From Litoreibacter roseus (GTDB lineage Bacteria; Pseudomonadota; Alphaproteobacteria; Rhodobacterales; Rhodobacteraceae), in contig NZ_BLJE01000004.1 of NCBI RefSeq assembly GCF_009811795.1, positions 294,204 through 358,203 of the forward strand: a DNA stretch of 64,000 nt, written 5' to 3'. Both the position numbers and the translations under genes were made by a program. Shown one piece after another: positions 18,896 to 26,709 of this stretch. The notes under the pieces were generated by a model. The model was not told the DNA's origin. It saw only the letters and a list, made by a program, of their open reading frames with translations, and searched no databases. The stretch's first letter is position 1. Each line of letters begins with the position of its first letter.

Positions 18896-20572
18896 TTACT
18901 CCGCAGCTATGGAGGTGACTGGCGCCTTTTTGGGCTTCGCGCCATGTTCGTATTCTTCGAGGAAATCGAGCACATCCTGCCGATAGCGGTAGTAGTCCGG
19001 ATGCTCCAGAAGCGCCTTACGCGTGCGCGGTCTGGGCAGGTCTACATCTGTGATCTTTCCGATTGTGGCCTGCGGTCCGTTTGTCATCATCACCACACGG
19101 TCCGCCAGAAGAATGGCTTCATCCACGTCGTGCGTGACGCAGATCGCGGTCACTTTGGTGCGTGACCACACCTCCATCAGGACTTCCTGCAATTCCCACC
19201 GCGTGAGACTGTCGAGCATCCCGAACGGCTCGTCGAGCAACAGTAATTTCGGTGAAAGAGCAAAGGCGCGTGCGATGCCGACGCGCTGCTTCATGCCGTT
19301 GGACAAGGACGCCGCGCCCTTGTCCATGCTGTCAGCCAATCCGACACGTTCAAGATAGTATTCAACGACCTCTTCGCGTTCTACGCGGGTCGCGGTGGGG
19401 TAGACCTTGTCGACGCCAATGGCGACGTTTTCCTTCGCGGTGAGCCATGGAAACAGATTGGGCGATTGGAAAACCACCGCCCGCTCAGGATCAGCGCCCT
19501 CAACGTGCCGGCCGTCCAATTTGATTGCGCCCTTCGAGATTGGATTGAGCCCGGCGGCCATTGTCAGCACCGTCGACTTACCGCAACCGGAATGCCCGAT
19601 CAGGGAAATGAATTCGCCGCGGTTGATCTTCAGATCGAAGTCTTCGACTACAGTCAACGGACCTTTGGGGGTCGGGTAGACCTTGTGAAGCTGCGAAAAG
19701 TCGAGGAACCGCTCTTCGATCATTCCGGTCTGCGCTTTTGCAACAGCGGCGGGTACGCCGTGGATTGGGGTCACGTTCGGAAGCGTTCTTGTCTCTTCGG
19801 CCTTTGCAGCGATGCCCACGTCCATCAGGTATTTCGTGACCTCGGCCCGGAGTGTCTTGAAGCTGTCGTTATGGTTCATCGCGATGCGGTCGCGGGGACG
19901 CGCAATGTCCACCTCGAAGGCATCGGCCAGCGTGCCGTCCGGATTCAGGGGAATGATCCGGTCGGCCAAGAGGATCGCCTCGTCCACATCGTTGGTGATC
20001 AGGATGCAGGTCTTTTTGTCCTGCTCCCAGATCTCCAGTATTTCGTCGGCCAGATTAGCGCGCGTCAGGGCATCAAGTGCTGACAGCGGCTCGTCCAGAA
20101 GAAGCATCTCCGGGTTCAGGGCCAGCGCACGTGCCACTGCAACCCGCTGCCGCATTCCGCCCGATAGTTCGGCCGGTCTGCGACTGATCGCATGTCCCAG
20201 GCCGACCATGCTGACATAGTGATCGATCTTCGTTTGACGCTCAGATTTAGAGATCTTTGGGTGAACCGCATCCACCGCAAGTCCGACATTTCCGCCGACG
20301 GTCAACCAAGGCATCAGAGAATAGCTTTGGAAGATCAGCCCGCGTTCCGGTCCGGGGCCGGTGATCTCAGTGCCCTTGAATGTCACGCTGCCGCTGTCGG
20401 GTATTTCAAGACCGGCGATCAGATTGATGAGCGTCGATTTGCCCGTGCCGGAGAAGCCAAGGATGGCAAGGAACTCGCCTTCCTTCACGTCGAGGTTGAT
20501 GTTCTTCAGGACTTCGGAGCGGCCTGTCCCGGTTCCAAACCCTTTGCTCACATTGTCGAAGCTGAGGATCAT
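18896..20572 (-). CDS. nrtCD: Nitrate ABC transporter ATP-binding protein with two fused NBDs (NrtC-NrtD type)
   Basis: A 558-residue protein holding two complete ABC ATPase domains joined by a linker of about 60 residues. NBD1: Walker A around 39-47 (GFSGTGKST), signature LSGGM 136-140, Walker B ending DEP at 160-162, but Asn194 where the switch histidine is expected (ITNDVDEA). NBD2: Walker A around 326-334 (GHSGCGKST), signature LSNGM 423-427, Walker B near 444-450, switch His481 (VTHDVDEA). The non-standard Asn of NBD1 and signature of NBD2 would fall in the same composite ATP site. It powers nitrate import through NrtB. It starts 5 bases after nrtB. A fused pair means the heterodimer arises from one chain. 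Confidence 0.9.
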   Translation of the reverse strand: MILSFDNVSKGFGTGTGRSEVLKNINLDVKEGEFLAILGFSGTGKSTLINLIAGLEIPDSGSVTFKGTEITGPGPERGLIFQSYSLMPWLTVGGNVGLAVDAVHPKISKSERQTKIDHYVSMVGLGHAISRRPAELSGGMRQRVAVARALALNPEMLLLDEPLSALDALTRANLADEILEIWEQDKKTCILITNDVDEAILLADRIIPLNPDGTLADAFEVDIARPRDRIAMNHNDSFKTLRAEVTKYLMDVGIAAKAEETRTLPNVTPIHGVPAAVAKAQTGMIEERFLDFSQLHKVYPTPKGPLTVVEDFDLKINRGEFISLIGHSGCGKSTVLTMAAGLNPISKGAIKLDGRHVEGADPERAVVFQSPNLFPWLTAKENVAIGVDKVYPTATRVEREEVVEYYLERVGLADSMDKGAASLSNGMKQRVGIARAFALSPKLLLLDEPFGMLDSLTRWELQEVLMEVWSRTKVTAICVTHDVDEAILLADRVVMMTNGPQATIGKITDVDLPRPRTRKALLEHPDYYRYRQDVLDFLEEYEHGAKPKKAPVTSIAAE

Positions 20573-20577
20573 ATCGC

Positions 20578-21651
20578 TTACCTTTGCGCCGAGAAGGTGA
20601 ACATGGACTGCAGTGCGTACATCACCCGGTCGAGCAAGAAGCCGATAATCCCGATGGTAAAGACGGCGACCATGATTTTGGCGAGCGATTGGGAACTGCC
20701 GTTCTGGAACTCATCCCAGACGAACTTTCCAAGACCGGGGTTCTGCGCCAGCATCTCCGCGGCGATCAACACCATCCAACCCACACCAAGGGACAGGCGC
20801 AAACCCGTAAAGATCAGGGGCAGGGCTGAAGGCAGCACCAGCTTTGTGATCTTTGTCCATGTGTTCATCTTCAAGACCCGCGAGACGGACACCAGATCGC
20901 GGTCGATGCTGCTGACGCCCAAGGCCGTGTTGATCAGTGTGGGCCACAAGGAACACAGGGTCACAGTGATCGCTGAGATCAGGAAAGACTTGGAAAACAT
21001 ACCGTCATTGGTTGCGTAAACAGCCGAGACCACCATGGTGACAATCGGCAACCACGCCAGCGGTGAGACGGGTTTGAAGATCTGGATCAGCGGGTTAAGC
21101 GCGGCGTTTGCCGTGGCAGACAGCCCCGCCGCGATGCCTAATGGAATGGCGATCACCGAGGCGATGAAGAAGCCGAAGAATACCGTTTTGATCGAAGTCC
21201 AGATTTGCTGATAGTAAGTTGGTTTGCCGGTATAGGTGCGCTGTTTCACCTTATCCGCGTTGCCCTCAGCGACGAGCTTTGCGTTGCGATCATCCTGCCG
21301 CTGGTAGAATGCCGCTTCCTTTTCGCGGGCGCGGGCGGCATCTTCGTTCAGTTTGACCGCCTGCTCCCAGACCTGTGCCGGTCCGGGTACGGCGCCGAGC
21401 GACGTTTGTACCTTCGGTGCCAATGCGGCCCAAGCTGTCAGAAAGACCGCGATCGCTAGGAGAGGTACCCCCAGCAAGCGCCAAATCTGGCCCATTTGAG
21501 CCTTGGGATTGTCGCCCGCAACGGCCTTAAGAACCGGTGTGACCCAGCTGAGCCCGAGAACCTGAAACCAATTGTCGAGCTTGTTGATCCGGGTAAAAAG
21601 CCGCGCGCGGCGGGCTTCTTTATCCAGGGTGACGGGGTCAATGGCGGTCAT
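20578..21651 (-). CDS. nrtB: Nitrate ABC transporter permease
   Basis: A 357-residue BPD_transp_1 permease with about six membrane helices. The first helix (LLAIAVFLTAWAALAP near 57-72) is followed by an unusually long polar, charged periplasmic segment of about 90 residues (KLNEDAARAREKEAAFY). The coupling EAA-type loop lies near residues 240-260 (LWPTLINTALGVSSI, RDLVSVSRVL). It forms the nitrate channel, presumably as a homodimer served by the fused ATPase. It follows nrtA across a 66-base gap holding a strong stem-loop. Confidence 0.9.
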   Translation of the reverse strand: MTAIDPVTLDKEARRARLFTRINKLDNWFQVLGLSWVTPVLKAVAGDNPKAQMGQIWRLLGVPLLAIAVFLTAWAALAPKVQTSLGAVPGPAQVWEQAVKLNEDAARAREKEAAFYQRQDDRNAKLVAEGNADKVKQRTYTGKPTYYQQIWTSIKTVFFGFFIASVIAIPLGIAAGLSATANAALNPLIQIFKPVSPLAWLPIVTMVVSAVYATNDGMFSKSFLISAITVTLCSLWPTLINTALGVSSIDRDLVSVSRVLKMNTWTKITKLVLPSALPLIFTGLRLSLGVGWMVLIAAEMLAQNPGLGKFVWDEFQNGSSQSLAKIMVAVFTIGIIGFLLDRVMYALQSMFTFSAQR

Positions 21652-21683
21652 GAGGACGTTCCTGCTGTTGAGTTGGCGGGGGC

Positions 21684-21707
21684 CCGCACGGTCTGGTCAC
21701 CGTGCGG
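21684..21707 (-). promoter_or_regulatory. Intercistronic stem-loop between nrtA and nrtB
   Basis: A perfect 9-bp stem, CCGCACGGT (21684-21692) with ACCGTGCGG (21699-21707), closes a 6-base loop just after the nrtA stop. No U-run follows in the direction of transcription. It probably lowers expression of downstream nrtB relative to the binding protein, or protects the nrtA mRNA 3' end. Confidence 0.6.
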
Positions 21708-21717
21708 ACCGCTCGTC

Positions 21718-23088
21718 TTAGCCTTGGACTTCGTTGCCAACGACGATTTGGCTGCCTTTCAGGCCGATCGGCAGGCTGTCGAGATAGGCGTTCGGCGTCC
21801 GGCCGTCATAGGCGATGCCGTCGATGATATCTTCGGCGGGCGTCGGTGCTTTGAAGCCGTCGCTGTCCCACGGGAAGTCCGCTTCATCGGCCATGCCCTC
21901 ATCGACTAGAAGGCGGGCTGCTTGAAGGTAAATGTCCGGGCGGTACACATCTTGCGCCGTTTCAATGAACCATTCGTCGGACTTTGGCTCCGCAATCTGA
22001 CCCCAGCGGCGCATCTGCGTCAGATACCAGATCGCATCAGAGTAGAAGGGGTAGGTGGCGTTGTAGCGGAAGAAGACGTTGAAGTCGGGGATCTCGCGTT
22101 TGTCACCTTTTTCGAACTCAAAGGTGCCGGTCATGGAATTCGCGATCACATCATAATCAGCGCCGACATATTCGGAGCGAGACAAGATTTCCACCGCCTC
22201 GGGGCGGTTGGCGTTTTCGTTCTCGTCAAGCCAGATCGCTGCGCGGATCAGCGCTTTTGTCAGAGCCAACGTCGTGTTGGGATTCTCTTCAGCGAATTCC
22301 TTGGTTATCCCGAAGACCTTCTCGGGATTGTTCTTCCAAAGCTGGTAATCCGTGATGACCGGGACGCCGATGCCCTTGAACACCGCTTGTTGGTTCCAAG
22401 GCTCGCCCACGCAGTAGCCAAAGATTGTCCCGGCTTCCATCGTAGCGGGCATCTGGGGCGGTGGCGTTACGGACAGAAGGACGTCTGCGCCGATCTGACC
22501 TGAAATATCGTCGGGGGAATAGTACCCCGGCTCCAATCCGCCAGCAGCCAGCCAGTAGCGCAGCTCGTAATTGTGGGTAGAGACAGGGAACACCATGCCC
22601 ATGTTGAAGGGGATGCCCTGATCTTTATAATCCTCAACCACCGGGGCCAACGCGCTTGCGCTGATCGGATGCTGAGGGCGGCCGTCGTCCATTGTCGGGA
22701 CATTCGGCTTCATCTGTTCCCAGATCTCGTTTGAAACGGTGATCGCATTGCCATTCAGATCCATAGAGAATGGTGTGATGATATGGGCTTGAGTGCCGTA
22801 ACCGATGGTTGCCGCCAGCGGTTGGCCCGCCAGCATATGCGCGCCGTCAAGCTGCCCGTCGATCACACCGTCCAGCAAAACCTTCCAGTTCGCCTGAGCT
22901 TCAAGGGTCACGAAAAGCCCTTCGTCCTCGAAGTAGCCATTCTCGTAAGCCACAGCCAGCGGTGCCATGTCCGTTAGTTTGATGAAGCCGAACGTCAGCT
23001 CATCTTTTTCAAGGTCAAGCAAGTCTGCGGAAGCCGACGTGGCCAGACATCCGGTTGCGACAATCGTCCATGAGAGCAGTTTTCTCAT
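21718..23088 (-). CDS. nrtA: Nitrate ABC transporter substrate-binding protein
   Basis: About 456 residues of the CmpA/NrtA family. It has an N-terminal signal sequence ([20 protein letters not shown]) followed by [21 protein letters not shown], the family opening, and later [13 protein letters not shown]. It binds nitrate (possibly nitrite) in the periplasm. A cysteine at about residue 15 is in the hydrophobic core (VATGCLA), so a lipoprotein form cannot be excluded, but the sequence around it is not a good lipobox. I chose ATG 23088, which has AAGGA upstream; the frame opening at 23121 would extend into the leader. It is the first structural gene after the antitermination leader. Confidence 0.93.
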   Translation of the reverse strand: MRKLLSWTIVATGCLATSASADLLDLEKDELTFGFIKLTDMAPLAVAYENGYFEDEGLFVTLEAQANWKVLLDGVIDGQLDGAHMLAGQPLAATIGYGTQAHIITPFSMDLNGNAITVSNEIWEQMKPNVPTMDDGRPQHPISASALAPVVEDYKDQGIPFNMGMVFPVSTHNYELRYWLAAGGLEPGYYSPDDISGQIGADVLLSVTPPPQMPATMEAGTIFGYCVGEPWNQQAVFKGIGVPVITDYQLWKNNPEKVFGITKEFAEENPNTTLALTKALIRAAIWLDENENANRPEAVEILSRSEYVGADYDVIANSMTGTFEFEKGDKREIPDFNVFFRYNATYPFYSDAIWYLTQMRRWGQIAEPKSDEWFIETAQDVYRPDIYLQAARLLVDEGMADEADFPWDSDGFKAPTPAEDIIDGIAYDGRTPNAYLDSLPIGLKGSQIVVGNEVQG

Positions 23089-23110
23089 TAAAATCGGTCC
23101 TTCGATCTGT

Positions 23111-23125
23111 GCCGGAAACACCGGC
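23111..23125 (-). promoter_or_regulatory. Small hairpin just before the nrtA ribosome binding site
   Basis: On the minus strand GCCGG-TGTTT-CCGGC forms a 5-bp stem with a 5-base loop, about 10 bases upstream of AAGGA and between the leader terminator and the nrtA start. It may isolate the binding site from the leader fold. Its role is unproven. Confidence 0.35.
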
Positions 23126-23131
23126 GGAATA

Positions 23132-23192
23132 GAAAAAAAGCCGCACGTAAGGGCACGGGGGAGGAGGATCCGTGGTCCATACGAGCGGCTTT
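23132..23192 (-). terminator. Intrinsic terminator in the nas leader
   Basis: Read on the minus strand, AAAGCCGC (23192-23185) pairs with GCGGCTTT (23144-23137). Above one T/T mismatch the stem continues as CGTA/TACG, and a run of seven T residues follows directly (23139-23133, overlapping the last stem bases). It lies between the nasS stop and nrtA, in front of the eight-gene nitrate operon. By analogy with other ANTAR systems it should stop transcription unless NasT acts on the hairpins upstream. Confidence 0.8.
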
Positions 23193-23194
23193 GC

Positions 23195-23251
23195 TCTGAA
23201 AATCAGGTGTGCCTGCAGCGGCACTTCAGATGTATCTGGGCGTCTTTGCCC
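23195..23251 (-). promoter_or_regulatory. Tandem-hairpin ANTAR (NasT) target in the nas leader
   Basis: Two stem-loops with six-base loops lie 13 bases apart on the minus strand. Hairpin 1 (23251-23238) is GGGC-AAAGAC-GCCC, whose loop has the A1 and G4 typical of ANTAR targets. Hairpin 2 (23224-23209) is GTGCC-GCTGCA-GGCAC; its loop has G4 but G rather than A at position 1. An outer helix TCTGAA/TTCAGA (23230-23225 with 23200-23195) encloses hairpin 2. The site lies 3 bases upstream of the terminator stem and the ANTAR protein NasT is encoded next door, so a NasT-dependent antitermination switch is a strong inference. Confidence 0.75.
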
Positions 23252-23348
23252 TTACGAAGATGATTTGCGATCAGACATTTTTAGGCAATTTGTTTTTTGC
23301 GGCGGCGCGGCATTTTCCGACCCCATGCTGCAATTGCACAATTCTTGA

Positions 23349-24512
23349 TCAACTTTCACCAGAGAAATCGAAGGTTTTGCCATCGAAAAAGGCATCCGGT
23401 CCAAGAATCATATGTCCACGGGTCGACGCTACCGCCGTTGCGTGGCGCATTGATCCCTCGATTTTTTCGGACGCGCCCGGCAGATCCGCACCGACACCGC
23501 CAAGCATCTGACGATAGATATCAGACCTGAAGCATTGCTTTGCGCGTGCGATGCCATCTGGTGATGCGCCCAGCTGCTTGGCGATCCATGCGGCCTGGCT
23601 GCGCCAAGGAAAATGCGCGGCGCGTTTATGGAACAGCAGGAAGTGCTCGACGCTTACTGGAAAGCCCTTCTGATGGGTGATCAATTGCCCGGAAATAGCT
23701 GGATCGATAAGTTCGGGCGCCAAGTTGAGGTGTTCACTGCGCGCCAGTATCTCGACCGCCAGAGGCTTGTTCTTAGGGGTGTCCAGCCAGCGGGCCGCCT
23801 GATGAACGGCGCGCAGCAGGCGCCTGACGTCGTCCGGGTTGCGTTCCAACCACTCCCGCCGGGCCGCCAGCACCTTTTCCGGGGCGAATGCCCAAATCGC
23901 GCTGCCTGGCAACAAAAGCTCGGCAACGCCCCGAGACACCGCCGCGCTGCCCCAAGGTTCGCCCACCCAGAAGGCATCGATCTGCCGCTGCTCGATTGCA
24001 TCGGCCATTCGAACGGGGGGGACGGTTACGATCTCGACCTCAAGGTCGGCTTGCTCCGCTTGGCCGTTCAGCCAGTATTCCAACAGCAGCCGATGCATGG
24101 AGTGGTGGAACGGCACACCAATCCGCAAATGACTGATGCCTATGTTTGCCAGTCGCTGGGGCAGGCCGTCAGGATCACCGAACTCGGCGGCTCCATCTGT
24201 CTGCCGAAGCTTTTCGCCGAGATCTTGAGAAATCCCAAAAACGGTTCCGTTGACCGACAGTACCATCAAAGCATCGATCTCTGCCGTCAGGCCGCCGAGC
24301 CCCAAAGACATCGCTACGGGCATGGGCGACAACATCTGTGCGGCGTGCAAGTGCCCAAGTGCCAGCATATCCCGCAACGCGGACCAAGACGGCTGCGGGA
24401 TAAGGCTGAGCTCTAGTCCTTCTTCTGCGGCGAAGCCCAATTCCTTGGCGATCACCAGTGGCGCGCAATCCACCAAGGGCACATATCCACAATTCAGTAC
24501 GGTGGGGCTCAT
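23349..24512 (-). CDS. nasS: Nitrate sensor NasS
   Basis: A 387-residue CmpA/NrtA-family protein that, unlike NrtA, begins directly with the binding domain (MSPTVLNCGYVPLVDCAPLV) and has no signal peptide, so it stays in the cytoplasm. GEPWGSAAV near 172 matches the anion-binding family signature. NasS proteins hold NasT inactive and release it when nitrate or nitrite binds. The start overlaps the nasT stop as ATGA, so sensor and effector are made together. The 257-base gap downstream contains the leader controlled by NasT. Confidence 0.9.
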   Translation of the reverse strand: MSPTVLNCGYVPLVDCAPLVIAKELGFAAEEGLELSLIPQPSWSALRDMLALGHLHAAQMLSPMPVAMSLGLGGLTAEIDALMVLSVNGTVFGISQDLGEKLRQTDGAAEFGDPDGLPQRLANIGISHLRIGVPFHHSMHRLLLEYWLNGQAEQADLEVEIVTVPPVRMADAIEQRQIDAFWVGEPWGSAAVSRGVAELLLPGSAIWAFAPEKVLAARREWLERNPDDVRRLLRAVHQAARWLDTPKNKPLAVEILARSEHLNLAPELIDPAISGQLITHQKGFPVSVEHFLLFHKRAAHFPWRSQAAWIAKQLGASPDGIARAKQCFRSDIYRQMLGGVGADLPGASEKIEGSMRHATAVASTRGHMILGPDAFFDGKTFDFSGES

Positions 24513-25093
24513 GAGAGAAGGTCCGCTGCCGTCACAAGCGCTTGGGCCACGTCGATCACCTTGCGCCCCTGATCCATGGCCGTTTTTCGGATCAGGCTGT
24601 AGGCGTCCTCTTCTGAAATACCGCGTTGACGCATCAGAATACCCTTTGCGCGGTCCAGAACTTTGCGATCCTCCAGCGCGCGTTTTGCGGCGTCGAGTTC
24701 GGATTGCATTTTTCGCATCAACTGGAAGCGCGCGATCGCTGTCTCCAGCACAGGTTTGATCCTGTTCATCTGAAGCCCATCGACCACATAGGCGCTGACA
24801 CCAGCGGTCAGAGCGGCTTGGGTCAGATCCTCATCCGTTTGATCTACAAACATCGCCACCGGGCGTGCCTTGGTGTCAGAAATCAGGCTGAGATGTTCAA
24901 GTGTGTCACGATCAGGGTTCGCCAGATCAATCAATACAATGTCAGGCGCGTGCATCTTGATGGATCGCTCAAGCCCCGAGATTTGCGCCAGAGCATGCAC
25001 GTCCGACCACCCAGCCGCCATAAGCGCGTCGATGATCTGACGCGCTTTATCCGGGTTCGCTTCGACCACCAATATACTGAGGTTTTTCGGCAT
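24509..25093 (-). CDS. nasT: Antitermination protein NasT (receiver-like + ANTAR)
   Basis: A 194-residue protein. An N-terminal receiver-like domain (about 1-120; LSILVVEANPDKARQI, VLIDLANPD) lacks the paired acidic residues of a normal receiver pocket near its start, as in other NasT proteins. It is followed by a coiled linker and the ANTAR RNA-binding domain (about 130-190; LEDRKVLDRAKGILMRQRG, EEDAYSLIRKTAM). Free NasT binds tandem hexaloop hairpins in nas leaders and prevents termination. GGAG precedes the start, and a hairpin (25104-25122) lies just before it. Confidence 0.92.
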   Translation of the reverse strand: MPKNLSILVVEANPDKARQIIDALMAAGWSDVHALAQISGLERSIKMHAPDIVLIDLANPDRDTLEHLSLISDTKARPVAMFVDQTDEDLTQAALTAGVSAYVVDGLQMNRIKPVLETAIARFQLMRKMQSELDAAKRALEDRKVLDRAKGILMRQRGISEEDAYSLIRKTAMDQGRKVIDVAQALVTAADLLS

Positions 25094-25103
25094 GGTTTCT
25101 CCG

Positions 25104-25122
25104 TATCCCGTCTTGCGGGATA
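25104..25122 (-). promoter_or_regulatory. Hairpin in the nasT 5' leader
   Basis: TATCCCG (25104-25110) and CGGGATA (25116-25122) form a perfect 7-bp stem with a 5-base loop, ending only a few bases before the GGAG of nasT. A larger inverted repeat, CCTGATC (25158-25164) with GATCAGG (25186-25192) enclosing GCC/GGC, lies further upstream in the 158-base gap. Neither has a U-run on the minus strand outside its loop. They may tune nasT expression; no function is shown. Confidence 0.4.
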
Positions 25123-25251
25123 GGTCAGTGTAAGTGACTTTTATGGCGGTTGCTTCACCTGATCTTGCCGCAAAAAAAGGCAGGGGATCAGGCGATGCTT
25201 AAAATGATGGCAGTCCGGGGCTGCTGCCGGATCCTCTAGCTCGGGACAGCG

Positions 25252-26415
25252 CTACTCGCCTGGCATCTGCGGTGGATCTTGCGGCTTTGGCTTCGTGAAA
25301 GGGTAGATGAACTGCTTCCAATACCCCTGAGGCACGGTGTTGCCGACCACGCCGTAGTTCTCTGGCCACTCTTTCTCGGGCAAATGATGCGTTCCGAAGA
25401 GCCAGTCATAGATCGGGAAATGAGAGGCGTAGTTGATGTCGATGGCGGCCCGGTCGCTGCCGTGGTGCCAGTGATGGAAGCGGGGCGTGACGAAGAACCG
25501 TTCCAGAAACCCAAGCTTCCAACCGATATTGGCGTGGATGAAGCTGGAATAGAAATAGACGATCAGAAGGTAGGCCTGGATTGCTTCGGGTTTGAAACCG
25601 AGGGTGAACATCGGCACGGCTGTCAGGCTGCGCAGCACCGCAATCTCGACGAAATGCATGCGGGCCCCGGCGAGCCAATCCATCTTCTTTGTCGAATGGT
25701 GGATGGCATGGAACCGCCACAGAACCGGGAACGTGTGAAAGGCCCGGTGGACCCAGTATTGCACGAAATCCGTGGCCATCATGATGATGATCACTTGAAC
25801 CGCGAAGGGTAGGCTGACGATGTAAATCCGCAAGTCATCCATCGCGATTTGGGCGTTTACGTAGTTCGATGGCGCAAGCGTGACGAAGCCCAGCACCTGT
25901 ACCAGCATGGAACTGACAAGATAGTAAAACATGTCTTCCTGCCACTCGGCGCGGAAGACGGTCTGTTCGCCGCGGGCGGGAAAGAAGCGCTCAAGCGGGA
26001 CAAACAGGAACCCGACAACCAGTACGTTGATGATAAAGTAATCGAGCCCGAAATAGAGACTTTGCGGGACGTCAGCGGCGTGCTGTGGTTGGTTCGTCGC
26101 CATCAGCGACGCAACGACGGAGATCGCAAGTGCGCACCATCCCAAGGATTTGCGCGCACTCAGGATCAAGCTGAGAAGGGCAAGCGCGTAGCCTGATAAA
26201 AGTACAAAGCGAAGAAAGACCGTGACCACGCCGCTGTCTTGGATGAACGCGATTTCTGGATAAGAAAACGTCTCTGGAAACCAGCGCAGAAGAACGACCA
26301 ATAGTCCTGAGAGGGAAGCCAAAAGCGCCAGCGCGCCGGACAGCCAGCCACTGCCCAAGGGGCGTTCTTCGCGTGGTGTTTCCAACTGCTCGACGACTTT
26401 TCTGAGGACGTTCAT
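25252..26415 (-). CDS. Sterol desaturase / fatty acid hydroxylase superfamily membrane protein
   Basis: About 387 residues. Several membrane helices fill the N-terminal 190 residues. The C-terminal di-iron domain carries the histidine-box set HRAFH (near 220), FHAIHHS (near 232) and HHWHHG (near 313) of the fatty acid hydroxylase superfamily. Such proteins hydroxylate or desaturate lipids, sterols or carotenoids; the substrate here cannot be told. The frame opens 14 codons earlier at 26457, but ATG 26415 (MNVLRKVVEQLETP) is the more likely start. It is followed after 158 bases by nasT on the same strand; a functional link is not apparent. Confidence 0.75.
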   Translation of the reverse strand: MNVLRKVVEQLETPREERPLGSGWLSGALALLASLSGLLVVLLRWFPETFSYPEIAFIQDSGVVTVFLRFVLLSGYALALLSLILSARKSLGWCALAISVVASLMATNQPQHAADVPQSLYFGLDYFIINVLVVGFLFVPLERFFPARGEQTVFRAEWQEDMFYYLVSSMLVQVLGFVTLAPSNYVNAQIAMDDLRIYIVSLPFAVQVIIIMMATDFVQYWVHRAFHTFPVLWRFHAIHHSTKKMDWLAGARMHFVEIAVLRSLTAVPMFTLGFKPEAIQAYLLIVYFYSSFIHANIGWKLGFLERFFVTPRFHHWHHGSDRAAIDINYASHFPIYDWLFGTHHLPEKEWPENYGVVGNTVPQGYWKQFIYPFTKPKPQDPPQMPGE

Positions 26416-26599
26416 AGTTAAGCCTGCACTGTAAAATCCGAGCCTTTCTACAGGCAATGGATCCCTGAGAGAATAGGGACCTTCGAACAGAAACCTTCAG
26501 CGTTGCGGAATGGCAAACCTCGCTAACTGGCCGCGAAAGCACTTAAAAATATGAATATCTAAGCCAAATTGCGCTGGTCAAATATCTACGTCATCAAAA

Positions 26600-26613
26600 A
26601 TGAAACGTTTCAT
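26600..26613. promoter_or_regulatory. LacI-type operator upstream of the ribose-type ABC operon
   Basis: ATGAAACGTTTCAT is a perfect 14-base palindrome with the central CG common to LacI-family operators. It lies 97 bases before the binding-protein gene at 26710 and directly before TTGACA (26615-26620), a possible -35 element. The operon ends in a LacI-family regulator gene, so autoregulation through this site is a good guess. Confidence 0.65.
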
Positions 26614-26709
26614 ATTGACAGGACGTCGGATCACTGCATGCTGATCTGCGGGTGGTTTCCCGTGTCAGGAGGGCGCGGATTCGACCTCATATAAATTAGG
26701 GAGGCTCTC

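Noticed and set aside
25158..25192. Terminator after the fatty acid hydroxylase gene
   Set aside because: The CCTGATC/GATCAGG inverted repeat has its T-run inside the loop on the minus strand rather than after the stem, so it does not qualify as an intrinsic terminator.
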